Part shown: piece by piece, positions 1 through 5,018 of the stretch
Numbering within the stretch: position 1 is the first letter of the stretch
Layout of the letters: the number at the start of each line of letters is the position of its first letter
Assembly (NCBI GenBank): GCA_002433675.1
Contig: DJIP01000011.1
Coordinates: 1 to 5,018 of the forward strand
Reading direction: 5' to 3'
DNA length: 5,018 bases
From: Halomonas halophila
Lineage (GTDB): Bacteria; Pseudomonadota; Gammaproteobacteria; Pseudomonadales; Halomonadaceae
Translations under genes and position numbers: made by a program
Notes under the pieces: model-generated
Database searches by the model: none
Seen by the model: the letters and a program-made list of their open reading frames with translations, nothing else
Told to the model about the DNA's origin: nothing

Positions 1-781
1 CGCCCTCGACCACCCCACCTGGCGGATGGCCCGGCGTGCCGAGCACGAAGGCATGGTGGTGATCGACGCGCCCCAGGACATTCTGCGCTGCACCAACAAG
101 GTCTATCTGCATGAACTGCTGCGCACCCGGGGGGTCGCCGCTCCCCAGGGGCTGTTGCTCAAGCGTTCGGATCGAGCACGTCTACTCGAACAGACGCAGG
201 GTCTCAGCTATCCGAGGGTGCTCAAGGTGCCTGACGGCGCCTTCTCGCGTGGCATCGTCAAGGTGACGTCCAGCGAATCGCTGGTGCGGGAAGCCGATAT
301 CCTGTTCAAGAGCTCGGATCTGCTGTTGCTGCAGGAATGGCTGCCTACCGAATACGACTGGCGCATCGGCGTGCTCGACGGTGCTCCGCTGTTCGCCAGC
401 CGCTATTACATGGCCCGTGGCCATTGGCAGATCTACGATCATTCCGGGGCTCGTACCCGTAGCGGCGGCTTCAGCAGCCATCCCATCGACGAGGTGCCGG
501 CCGCCGTGCTGCGTACCGCGCTCAAGGCCACCCGGCTGATCGGCAATGGCCTCTACGGTGTCGACCTCAAGCAGGTCGGCGACCGTGTGCTGGTGATCGA
601 GGTCAACGACAATCCCAACATCGATGCGGGCATCGAGGACAGTGTATTGGGTGCGGCGCTCTACGATCGCCTGATGGACGTCTTTGCCAGGCGCATGGAG
701 GCGCGCCGACAGGCACGCTCGGCCAACACGGCGTCGCCCCAGGCGGGACGCCAGAGCCTGCCTGCCAATGATCCCGGCTGA
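1..781 (+). CDS. RimK-like ATP-grasp ligase, C-terminal part (5' end outside window)
   Basis: The frame is open from base 2 to a TGA at 779-781, giving 259 visible residues. The ATG at 26 is not the start: it has no Shine-Dalgarno site, and the codons before it (reading ALDHPTWR) continue the family sequence. Numbering from base 2, ATP-grasp features are the NK pair at 32-33, the nucleotide-binding LKVPDG near 74-79, QEWLPTEYDWRIGVLDG at 111-127, and the metal-binding triad D188, E200, N202 in the GVDLKQVG and EVNDNPNID segments. The D-x11-E-x-N spacing is that of RimK-type ligases, which join an amine to a carboxylate through an acyl-phosphate using ATP and Mg2+. It best fits the larger RimK-family proteins that carry an extra N-terminal (RLAN) domain, which would lie before the window; it is not orthologous RimK of ribosomal protein S6. 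The substrate is unknown. The last 25 or so residues form a polar, probably disordered tail. Confidence 0.9.
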   Translation, partial: ALDHPTWRMARRAEHEGMVVIDAPQDILRCTNKVYLHELLRTRGVAAPQGLLLKRSDRARLLEQTQGLSYPRVLKVPDGAFSRGIVKVTSSESLVREADILFKSSDLLLLQEWLPTEYDWRIGVLDGAPLFASRYYMARGHWQIYDHSGARTRSGGFSSHPIDEVPAAVLRTALKATRLIGNGLYGVDLKQVGDRVLVIEVNDNPNIDAGIEDSVLGAALYDRLMDVFARRMEARRQARSANTASPQAGRQSLPANDPG

Positions 782-820
782 GGCGGAAAGGCATATCCGG
801 GCTGACGCCGGCGTCCGCCT
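781..820. other. GC-rich inverted repeat between ligase gene and cobO
   Basis: A 7-bp inverted repeat (AGGCGGA at 781-787, TCCGCCT at 814-820) starts at the last base of the ligase stop codon and encloses a 12-base perfect palindrome, GACGCCGGCGTC, at 804-815. The two structures share bases and cannot both form fully. The first T-run is TTTT at 835-838, 15 bases after the repeat, so it is a poor intrinsic terminator. It may be an attenuating structure or a protein site, or have no function. No B12-box-like motif is seen in this gap. Confidence 0.3.
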
Positions 821-850
821 CGGCTACCCTGCGCTTTTGACCAGACAGCC

Positions 851-854
851 GGAG
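851..854 (+). promoter_or_regulatory. Ribosome binding site of cobO
   Basis: GGAG lies five bases before the ATG at 860. Together with the match of the N-terminus to BtuR/CobO proteins, it fixes this start. Confidence 0.75.
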
Positions 855-859
855 CCGAC

Positions 860-1465
860 ATGAGCGAGCAGGACAGAAACACCCGACACAAGAAGGCCAT
901 GGAGAAGCTCAAGTCCCACGTCGACGCCAAGGTCGCCGCCGCCGACGAGGAACGCGGGCTGGTACTGGTGTTTACCGGCAACGGCAAGGGCAAGACCACC
1001 GCCGCCTGGGGCACCGTTGCCCGCGCCCTGGGTTACGGTTATCGGGTGGGCGTGGTGCAGTTCATCAAGGGACTGTGGGAGTGCGGAGAACGCGACCGAC
1101 TCGAGGCCGACGACAACCTTGAGGTGGCAATCATGGCCACCGGTTTCACCTGGGATACCCAGAATCGCGAATCGGACACCCAGGCCTGCCGCGAGGTCTG
1201 GCAGGAGGCCAGCCGCATGCTGGCCGACCCCGAGGTCTATCTGGTGGTGCTCGACGAGATCACCTACATGCTCAAGTTCGGCTACCTGGACATCGACACT
1301 GTAAGAACGGCCATCGCCAACCGGCCTGCCGAACAGACGGTCATCATCACCGGGCGCAACGCCCATCGCGAACTGGTTGCCATGGCCGACACCGTGACCG
1401 AGATGCAGGAGGTCAAGCACGGCTTCACCAATGGCCTCAAGGCCCGCCGCGGCATCGACTTCTGA
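860..1465 (+). CDS. cobO: Corrinoid (cob(I)yrinic acid a,c-diamide) adenosyltransferase
   Basis: This 201-residue cytoplasmic enzyme transfers the 5'-deoxyadenosyl group of ATP to the cobalt of reduced corrinoids, making adenosylcobalamin or its precursors in de novo synthesis or salvage. The length fits the CobA/CobO/BtuR family (about 200 residues). Visible are a charged helical N-terminus (1-30), the P-loop TGNGKGKTT at 39-47, VVQFIKG at 65-71, the family signature ATGFTWDTQNRESDT at 93-107, the Walker B-like VVLDE at 129-133, VIITGRN at 161-167, ADTVTEM at 176-182 and the C-terminal KARRGIDF. All family hallmarks are intact, with no frameshift. The ATG at 860 is supported by GGAG five bases upstream. 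The gene stands 78 bases after the ligase gene on the same strand, so cotranscription is possible, but no other cobalamin gene is in view. No cobalamin riboswitch is seen upstream. The name btuR is used for the same family in enteric bacteria. Confidence 0.96.
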   Translation: MSEQDRNTRHKKAMEKLKSHVDAKVAAADEERGLVLVFTGNGKGKTTAAWGTVARALGYGYRVGVVQFIKGLWECGERDRLEADDNLEVAIMATGFTWDTQNRESDTQACREVWQEASRMLADPEVYLVVLDEITYMLKFGYLDIDTVRTAIANRPAEQTVIITGRNAHRELVAMADTVTEMQEVKHGFTNGLKARRGIDF

Positions 1466-1490
1466 CCACACCCGACGCCAGCAAGCGCTG

Positions 1491-1540
1491 CGAGCGACGA
1501 TAGGCACCTCGCGCCGCGTGCTACAAGAGCCGCTCGTTTT
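1491..1540 (+). terminator. Weak candidate stem-loop with T-run after cobO
   Basis: CGAGCG (1491-1496) pairs with CGCTCG (1531-1536), which is directly followed by TTTT (1537-1540). The 34-base loop contains a further GCAC/GTGC pairing (1504-1507 with 1518-1521). The long loop makes it weak; the hairpin at 1548-1573 is the better terminator. Confidence 0.25.
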
Positions 1541-1547
1541 GACGACA

Positions 1548-1580
1548 CAGAGCCCGACGATAGCCGGGCTCTGTTCCTTT
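1548..1580 (+). terminator. Rho-independent terminator of cobO, possibly shared with the convergent adhesin gene
   Basis: CAGAGCCCG (1548-1556) and CGGGCTCTG (1565-1573) form a perfect 9-bp stem with an 8-base loop, followed on the + strand by TTCCTTT (1574-1580). It lies 82 bases after the cobO stop, in the 199-base gap between two convergent genes. Read on the minus strand, the hairpin lies 91 bases after the adhesin stop, but the tail there (TGTCGTCAAAA) is not U-rich, so action on the adhesin transcript is less certain. Confidence 0.7.
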
Positions 1581-1650
1581 CACTCGCCGAGACCCGACAG
1601 CCCTGTCCGGCGTCGGCCTCCCCCGGATGCGCCGAGAGAGACCGCGGCCC

Positions 1651-1677
1651 TGCTACTCCACCTGCTACTCCACCTGC
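1651..1677 (-). repeat. 12-bp tandem duplication spanning the adhesin stop codon
   Basis: On the minus strand, CAGGTGGAGTAG (1676-1665; codons Q-V-E-stop) is repeated exactly at 1664-1653, with the 12-base periodicity extending slightly to either side. Both copies are in the same frame, so the protein end and its stop codon are present twice. Confidence 0.9.
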
Positions 1678-4600
1678 AACTGGCCGTCATCGATCATCTG
1701 CTGCAGGAAGGTCGCCGAGTCCTGCCCCCCCATGCCGACGCCATTGAGGGTAATGACCTGATCGGCATCGTTTCCTCCGGTACCGATACCACCATCGCTC
1801 TTGACGTACAGCACAGTATTGCCACTGCCGTCCTCCTCGGCATAGAGGTAGTCATTGACGCTTGCCTCGGTCGCCCCATCGAGCAGGTCTGCCATCTCCA
1901 GACGATCGGCCTCGGCGTCACTGCTGACGTCCCCCAGGGTAAAGTCATTGATCTCATCATTGGCAGGCGCAGCACTGGTCCCAGCGTCGCCATCATTCCA
2001 GGCAACCACATCGGCGCCTGTGCCCAGATCGATGATATCGTTGCCCGCACCGCCATCAAGCGTATCGTTGCCCGCACCTCCGATCAGGATATCGTCGCCC
2101 ACACCGCCGAGCAGGTTATCCGCTCCCGCACCGCCGATCAGCAAATCATCGCCCTCGCCACCGTCCAGGGTATTGGCGGAGCCGTCTGCGCGGTCGTCGG
2201 TGAGGTTATCGATCTCGGCTCGGATGTACTCACGGACTTCTTCATCGGTGGGCGCAGTGCCGTCCGGATCATCGACCCTGTCGGCGACGCCGCTGCCATT
2301 CGGGTCCACCTTGGTCCAGGTCAGGTAGGCGTAAAGCCCTCCGTAACCTAGGCCGTCGTGTTCACCGGCGTTGAAGTCTTCACCGCTATCGGCGTTGGTC
2401 CAGGCCAGATCGTCGCTGTTCAAGGTGTCGGCAACCAGGATATCGTCGCCACCGCCACCACTCAGGCTATCGGCACCGGTGGGAATCAGACTGGCCGCTG
2501 CCTCCTGCAGGGCAGCATCCAGATCACCACCGCTATTGACGATCTGGGGCTGGCCCACCTCTGCGTTGATGGCGTCATTGGCATTACCGCTCAAATTGGT
2601 CGAGGCCGTGCCTAACGTATTGGTGTTGTCGAAGAACCTGAGCACATTAGTGTTGATGCCATTACCCATGCCGATCGCGGCCACCTGGGCAATGGAGGCC
2701 AGTTCTCCAAAGGCATTCACCGATTCGTTCATCACCGTCTGGGTAAAGGAGCTACCATTGCCAGCTCGATCGCCATTGGCGTTCTGATAGTAGGTCGGTA
2801 CCCCATCGGTCAGGAAGAAGCCGATATTGGCGTAGCCGTTGGTCTGGGACGCGAACCATTCCCGCGCGGTGTCGAAGCCATCCTCGTAGTTGGTACCTCC
2901 CTGGGCCACCATGGCCTCGATAAAGGCGATGGCCGCCGTCAGGTCGGCCGCGCTGAAGTCATTGAAAACAATACTGTCACCCGCCGTCACCGCTGTATCA
3001 AAGTCGATGATCTGCAGGTTGATAGTCCCTTCATGCTCGCTCAATTGCTCGACCAGATGCTCCAGGGCCTGCTTGGCCAGTTCCAGGCGCGATAGGCCGC
3101 CGTTGCCGGAGGAATTGCCCATGCTGCCTGAGCTGTCGATGATCAAGGTAACGTTGTAGTTGTCGGCAGGCTCGTTGAGGACACCTCCGGCGTCACCGAT
3201 GATGACGTCGTCACCGCCGCCGCCCTCGAGTGACTGCTCACCATTGCCACCGACCAGCAATTGATCCGGTGCATCGCCCTTGAGCGTCAGAGTGCTGGTC
3301 AGCTCGTCGCCATCGCCGTCCCTTCCGACCAGGCCCAGTTCCAGCTCGAAGTCTTCCTTCGGCCCGCCGAGTCGATACTCCATGTCGTCCAGCAGCAGGT
3401 TGTCGTTGACGTTGGTCGCACTGTCCGCCGCCTCGATCTCCACCGCCTCGAACGGGCGAGCATCACCGGTCTCGAGCTTGACCTGCCAGCCGTCCTTCAG
3501 CCCTTCGACGCGAACCCCATCGCCGTCTAGCGTAAGCGTGACCTGGCTGGTGACATCGACCCCGATGGCGTTGAACACCGTGATGTCGTCAGTGGTCAGC
3601 GACAGATAGTCCGACGATCCCGCAGCGGGATCACCGCTACCGGCGGAGCCATCGGCCGCGTACATCAAGGCAGCGATCACCAGCGCCGTGGTGGCACCCT
3701 CGGACCCTGAGACCTGGACCCTCTGGGTAAAACTCGCCAGTCCCTGATGATCGGACCAGCTTGCACCTGTGGCACTGGTGCTCAGGTCCTTCAGCGCATC
3801 GATGCGGATGCTGGTTCCGGTCGCCACTGTGATCTGACCGCCAGAGACCACCACTGGCCCGCTGTCGGATGACACCAGCAGATCGTTGTCGGTGGCTCCA
3901 TCGGTGTGATTGAGCGCCAGATGTCCGCCAGTCACCAGTTCGCCGTCGGCCAGCTCGGCGCTGGCATCGACACCGTTGGTGACTTCACCGATCACCTCGA
4001 CGCTGTAGCCGTCACCCGCTGCGTTGAGGGTGACGCTGAAGCCGTCCTCGGCACCGTCGGCGCTTTCGGCGTAGAGCGTCGTTCCATCAGCGCTCAGACG
4101 GTAACTCAGCGGCTTGCCGTCGACCCGCAGCGCGTTGCCTTGGCTATCGGTCGCCGGCTGGCCGTCGAGAGCGGCCACAAAGACCACCTCCCCGACCCCA
4201 TCGGCTCCGACGTTTGGCCCAAAGTCCAGGCTGCCGCTGCCACTCTCCAGGGCGTGCTCGGCCTCGGAGAACAACTGGGGCACGTCATCCTTGATGTCGA
4301 TGGTCAGGGTGGCCGGATCACTGGCGTCGCCGTCGGAGTCGGTCACCACCACGCTGAAGGCGTCCTGCACAGCGTCGCTGGCGGTGCCCTGGCTGGTGTG
4401 GTCCGTGCTGTTGTCGGTCAGGGTATAGCGATACTGATAGGTCCCCGCGCTATCCTTCCACACCTCCAGGGTGCCGAGGTCTCCGTCGACCTCGACCGGA
4501 TTGGCCTCGGTGCCGTCGGTCACATCGATACCATCGATCTCCACCTTGGCCAGGCTGTCGCTGCCGGTGTCGATGGCGAGCGACCCCAGAGTGGTCTCGA

Positions 4601-5018
4601 GGTCGGTGGCGGCCTTGCTCCCGCCATCGTCAAGACCCGCCTCGTCGACCTCACTGTTGCCCGAAGCGTTGGGCGACTCGGGATTGACCTCGATCTCGGG
4701 CTCGTCGTCCTCCACCACCACCCGCCAGGTCGCCTGGCTGGTATCACCATCGTTATCGGTCAGGGTATAGAGGATCTCGGCGGTCCCCTCGAAGCCCGAC
4801 GCCGGGGTAAAGGTGATGGTACCGTCGGCGTCGAATGCCAGGCTGCCGGCGGTGCTGTCCGAAAGCTCCGCAGCGGTCAGCTCGGCGCCGTCGGCACCAA
4901 GCGTATCGGCGCCTGGTGCATTGGTGATGACGTTCAAGGTAACCGGGACATTGTCGGACGCACCAGTGGTCTCGTCGTCCTTGGCCAGGGGCACATCGTC
5001 CTTGATGTCGATGGTCAG
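1665..5018 (-). CDS. Large RTX adhesin with VWA domain, type I-secreted, C-terminal part (5' end outside window)
   Basis: The frame is open from the window edge (codon at 5018-5016) to a TAG at 1667-1665, giving 1117 visible residues. The GTG at 4994 lies inside an Ig-like repeat and is not the start. Numbering from the edge: Ig-like repeat 1-105; second Ig/VCBS-like repeat 106-245; T1SS-143-like repeat 246-348; unassigned beta-rich module 349-553; linker with DGDGDE; RTX block 590-612; VWA domain 621-843 with MIDAS residues D628, S630, S632, T709 and D738; RTX block 853-864; linker with a predicted helix 865-950; five perfect RTX nonapeptides from 953; secretion target domain 1008-1117. There is no cysteine in the visible part, and Asp/Glu far outnumber Lys/Arg, as usual for calcium-folded type I substrates. 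By family knowledge such proteins (LapA/FrhA-like) leave through an ABC exporter with a TolC-type pore and mediate adhesion or biofilm formation. The retention module, if any, would be N-terminal and is not visible, so no symbol is given. Confidence 0.93.
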   Translation of the reverse strand: MTIDIKDDVPLAKDDETTGASDNVPVTLNVITNAPGADTLGADGAELTAAELSDSTAGSLAFDADGTITFTPASGFEGTAEILYTLTDNDGDTSQATWRVVVEDDEPEIEVNPESPNASGNSEVDEAGLDDGGSKAATDLETTLGSLAIDTGSDSLAKVEIDGIDVTDGTEANPVEVDGDLGTLEVWKDSAGTYQYRYTLTDNSTDHTSQGTASDAVQDAFSVVVTDSDGDASDPATLTIDIKDDVPQLFSEAEHALESGSGSLDFGPNVGADGVGEVVFVAALDGQPATDSQGNALRVDGKPLSYRLSADGTTLYAESADGAEDGFSVTLNAAGDGYSVEVIGEVTNGVDASAELADGELVTGGHLALNHTDGATDNDLLVSSDSGPVVVSGGQITVATGTSIRIDALKDLSTSATGASWSDHQGLASFTQRVQVSGSEGATTALVIAALMYAADGSAGSGDPAAGSSDYLSLTTDDITVFNAIGVDVTSQVTLTLDGDGVRVEGLKDGWQVKLETGDARPFEAVEIEAADSATNVNDNLLLDDMEYRLGGPKEDFELELGLVGRDGDGDELTSTLTLKGDAPDQLLVGGNGEQSLEGGGGDDVIIGDAGGVLNEPADNYNVTLIIDSSGSMGNSSGNGGLSRLELAKQALEHLVEQLSEHEGTINLQIIDFDTAVTAGDSIVFNDFSAADLTAAIAFIEAMVAQGGTNYEDGFDTAREWFASQTNGYANIGFFLTDGVPTYYQNANGDRAGNGSSFTQTVMNESVNAFGELASIAQVAAIGMGNGINTNVLRFFDNTNTLGTASTNLSGNANDAINAEVGQPQIVNSGGDLDAALQEAAASLIPTGADSLSGGGGDDILVADTLNSDDLAWTNADSGEDFNAGEHDGLGYGGLYAYLTWTKVDPNGSGVADRVDDPDGTAPTDEEVREYIRAEIDNLTDDRADGSANTLDGGEGDDLLIGGAGADNLLGGVGDDILIGGAGNDTLDGGAGNDIIDLGTGADVVAWNDGDAGTSAAPANDEINDFTLGDVSSDAEADRLEMADLLDGATEASVNDYLYAEEDGSGNTVLYVKSDGGIGTGGNDADQVITLNGVGMGGQDSATFLQQMIDDGQLQVE
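1668..1997 (-). other. Type I secretion C-terminal target domain of the adhesin
   Basis: The last 110 residues follow the RTX repeats and fit the VC_A0849-type T1SS target domain: a DEINDFTLG segment, an RLEMADLLDG segment, a YL and LYVKSDGG beta-rich part, VITLNGVGM, then a short terminal helix and an acidic, hydrophobic end (QLQVE). This uncleaved C-terminal signal is read by the ABC exporter. Confidence 0.8.
2001..2162 (-). repeat. Main RTX calcium-binding nonapeptide array
   Basis: Five consecutive nonapeptides of the form GGxGxDxUx are seen (GGEGDDLLI, GGAGADNLL, GGVGDDILI, GGAGNDTLD, GGAGNDIID), followed by a degenerate sixth (LGTGADVVA). They form a 27-base-period repeat in the DNA. 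Such arrays fold into a calcium-filled parallel beta roll outside the cell and help drive secretion. Confidence 0.95.
2427..2462 (-). repeat. Short RTX block after the VWA domain
   Basis: The segment LSGGGGDDILVAD contains one nonapeptide of GGxGxDxUx form. It lies just C-terminal to the VWA domain, so the VWA domain is flanked by RTX motifs on both sides. Confidence 0.7.
2490..3158 (-). other. von Willebrand factor A domain of the adhesin
   Basis: About 223 residues. It opens with the beta strand YNVTLIIDSSGSM carrying the DxSxS metal site (3123-3137), followed by the helix RLELAKQALEHLVEQL, INLQIIDFD, the GGTNYEDG loop with the MIDAS threonine, and IGFFLTDGVP with the MIDAS aspartate. All five metal-coordinating positions are present, so divalent-metal-dependent ligand binding is likely. 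VWA domains in this position near the C-terminus are known in LapA-type adhesins. Confidence 0.93.
3183..3251 (-). repeat. Short RTX block before the VWA domain
   Basis: GGNGEQSLE followed by GGGGDDVII and GDAGG: one degenerate and one good nonapeptide, nine residues upstream of the VWA domain. Confidence 0.75.
3360..3974 (-). other. Unassigned beta-rich module of the adhesin
   Basis: About 205 residues between the T1SS-143-like repeat and the first RTX block that I cannot assign. It shows alternating hydrophobic and polar strands and ends with FEAVEIEA, an acidic loop and LLLDDMEYRLGG. This closing pattern resembles the last strands of extracellular jelly-roll modules, but that is only a resemblance by eye. 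Confidence 0.4.
3975..5018 (-). repeat. Ig-like / T1SS-143-like extracellular repeats of the adhesin
   Basis: Three units are visible. The first (4704-5018) has the bacterial Ig pattern DGTITFTPASGFEGTA followed by YTLTDNDGD. The second (4284-4703) has GTLEVWKDSAGTYQYRYTL and ends in VVVTDSDGDASDPATL. The third (3975-4283) begins after LTIDIKDDVP and has SLDFGPNVGADG, LSYRLSADGTTLY and FSVTLNAAGDGYSV, close to the T1SS-143 repeat. DxDGD loops at unit ends are candidate calcium sites that stiffen the stalk. The unit boundary LTIDIKDDVP occurs at the window edge and again 711 bases (237 residues) later. Confidence 0.75.
4281..4307 (-). repeat. Repeat-boundary sequence, copy 2 (copy 1 at 4992-5018)
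   Basis: A 27-base stretch encoding LTIDIKDDV matches 4992-5018 with only two mismatches, including 20 identical bases in a row. The copies are 711 bases apart in the same orientation and frame. Confidence 0.85.

Noticed and set aside
26..28. ATG as start of the ligase gene
   Set aside because: Family-like sequence continues before it in frame to the window edge and no ribosome binding site is present.
837..842. TTGACC as a -35 promoter element for cobO
   Set aside because: A -10 element at normal spacing would fall on the start codon, leaving no room for the ribosome binding site in the message.
824..1507. Minus-strand open frame opposite cobO
   Set aside because: cobO on the + strand matches its family along its full length; the opposite frame is open because of the high-GC codon bias and shows no domain.
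1495..1563. Direct repeat CGACGATAG at 1495-1503 and 1555-1563, exactly 60 bases apart
   Set aside because: Nine bases is too short to exclude chance, and the second copy lies across the loop of the terminator hairpin.
1596..1607. Palindrome GACAG-CC-CTGTC downstream of the adhesin stop
   Set aside because: A two-base loop cannot form a stable hairpin and there is no T-run, so it is not called a terminator.
2001..2162. 27-base periodic repeat as a possible CRISPR or noncoding array
   Set aside because: The period is explained fully by RTX nonapeptides in the coding frame, with no spacers.
1431..2351. Long open frame on the + strand opposite the adhesin 3' end, overlapping the cobO end
   Set aside because: It has no Shine-Dalgarno site or recognisable domain, covers the intergenic terminator, and its repetitive protein is the mirror of the RTX coding repeats on the minus strand.
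4992..4994. GTG as start of the adhesin
   Set aside because: It is the valine of the repeat-boundary motif LTIDIKDDVP, which occurs again at residue 238 of the visible protein; the frame stays open to the edge.

Overview
The window holds three genes: the 3' end of a RimK-like ATP-grasp ligase gene (+), a complete cobO/btuR-type corrinoid adenosyltransferase gene (+), and the 3' two-thirds of the window filled by the C-terminal part of a very large type I-secreted RTX adhesin (-). Base composition is high in GC (about 67-70% in rows I counted by hand in cobO and the adhesin Ig-like region). The adenosyltransferase closely resembles the gammaproteobacterial BtuR/CobO type, and the adhesin is strongly acidic. 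This suggests a gammaproteobacterium, plausibly a marine or halophilic one such as a Halomonadaceae member; the genus is an inference and not proven by the sequence.

Layout. Bases 1-781 (+) encode the C-terminal ATP-grasp half of the RimK-like ligase, whose start lies before the window. A 78-base gap with a GC-rich inverted repeat follows. Bases 860-1465 (+) encode CobO, with a good Shine-Dalgarno site. The 199-base gap at 1466-1664 lies between convergent genes and carries a 9-bp perfect hairpin with a U-rich tail, the likely terminator of cobO. From 1665 to the window edge (-) runs one uninterrupted frame of 1117 visible residues. In protein order it has Ig-like/T1SS-143-like repeats, an unassigned beta-rich module, a short RTX block, a von Willebrand factor A domain with an intact MIDAS site, a second short RTX block, a helical linker, five consecutive RTX nonapeptides, and a type I secretion target domain.

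The three genes do not form an obvious pathway. CobO acts in cobalamin adenosylation, the RimK-like enzyme in an ATP-dependent carboxylate-amine ligation of unknown substrate, and the adhesin in surface attachment or biofilm formation. The adhesin N-terminus, its ABC exporter and any LapD/LapG-type release system, if present, lie outside the window. I see no RNA genes, insertion sequences, CRISPR arrays or riboswitches. I found no convincing undescribed system. The points most worth a second look are the drop in GC over the VWA domain, the 12-bp in-frame duplication of the adhesin's last codons with its stop, and the unassigned module before the VWA domain.
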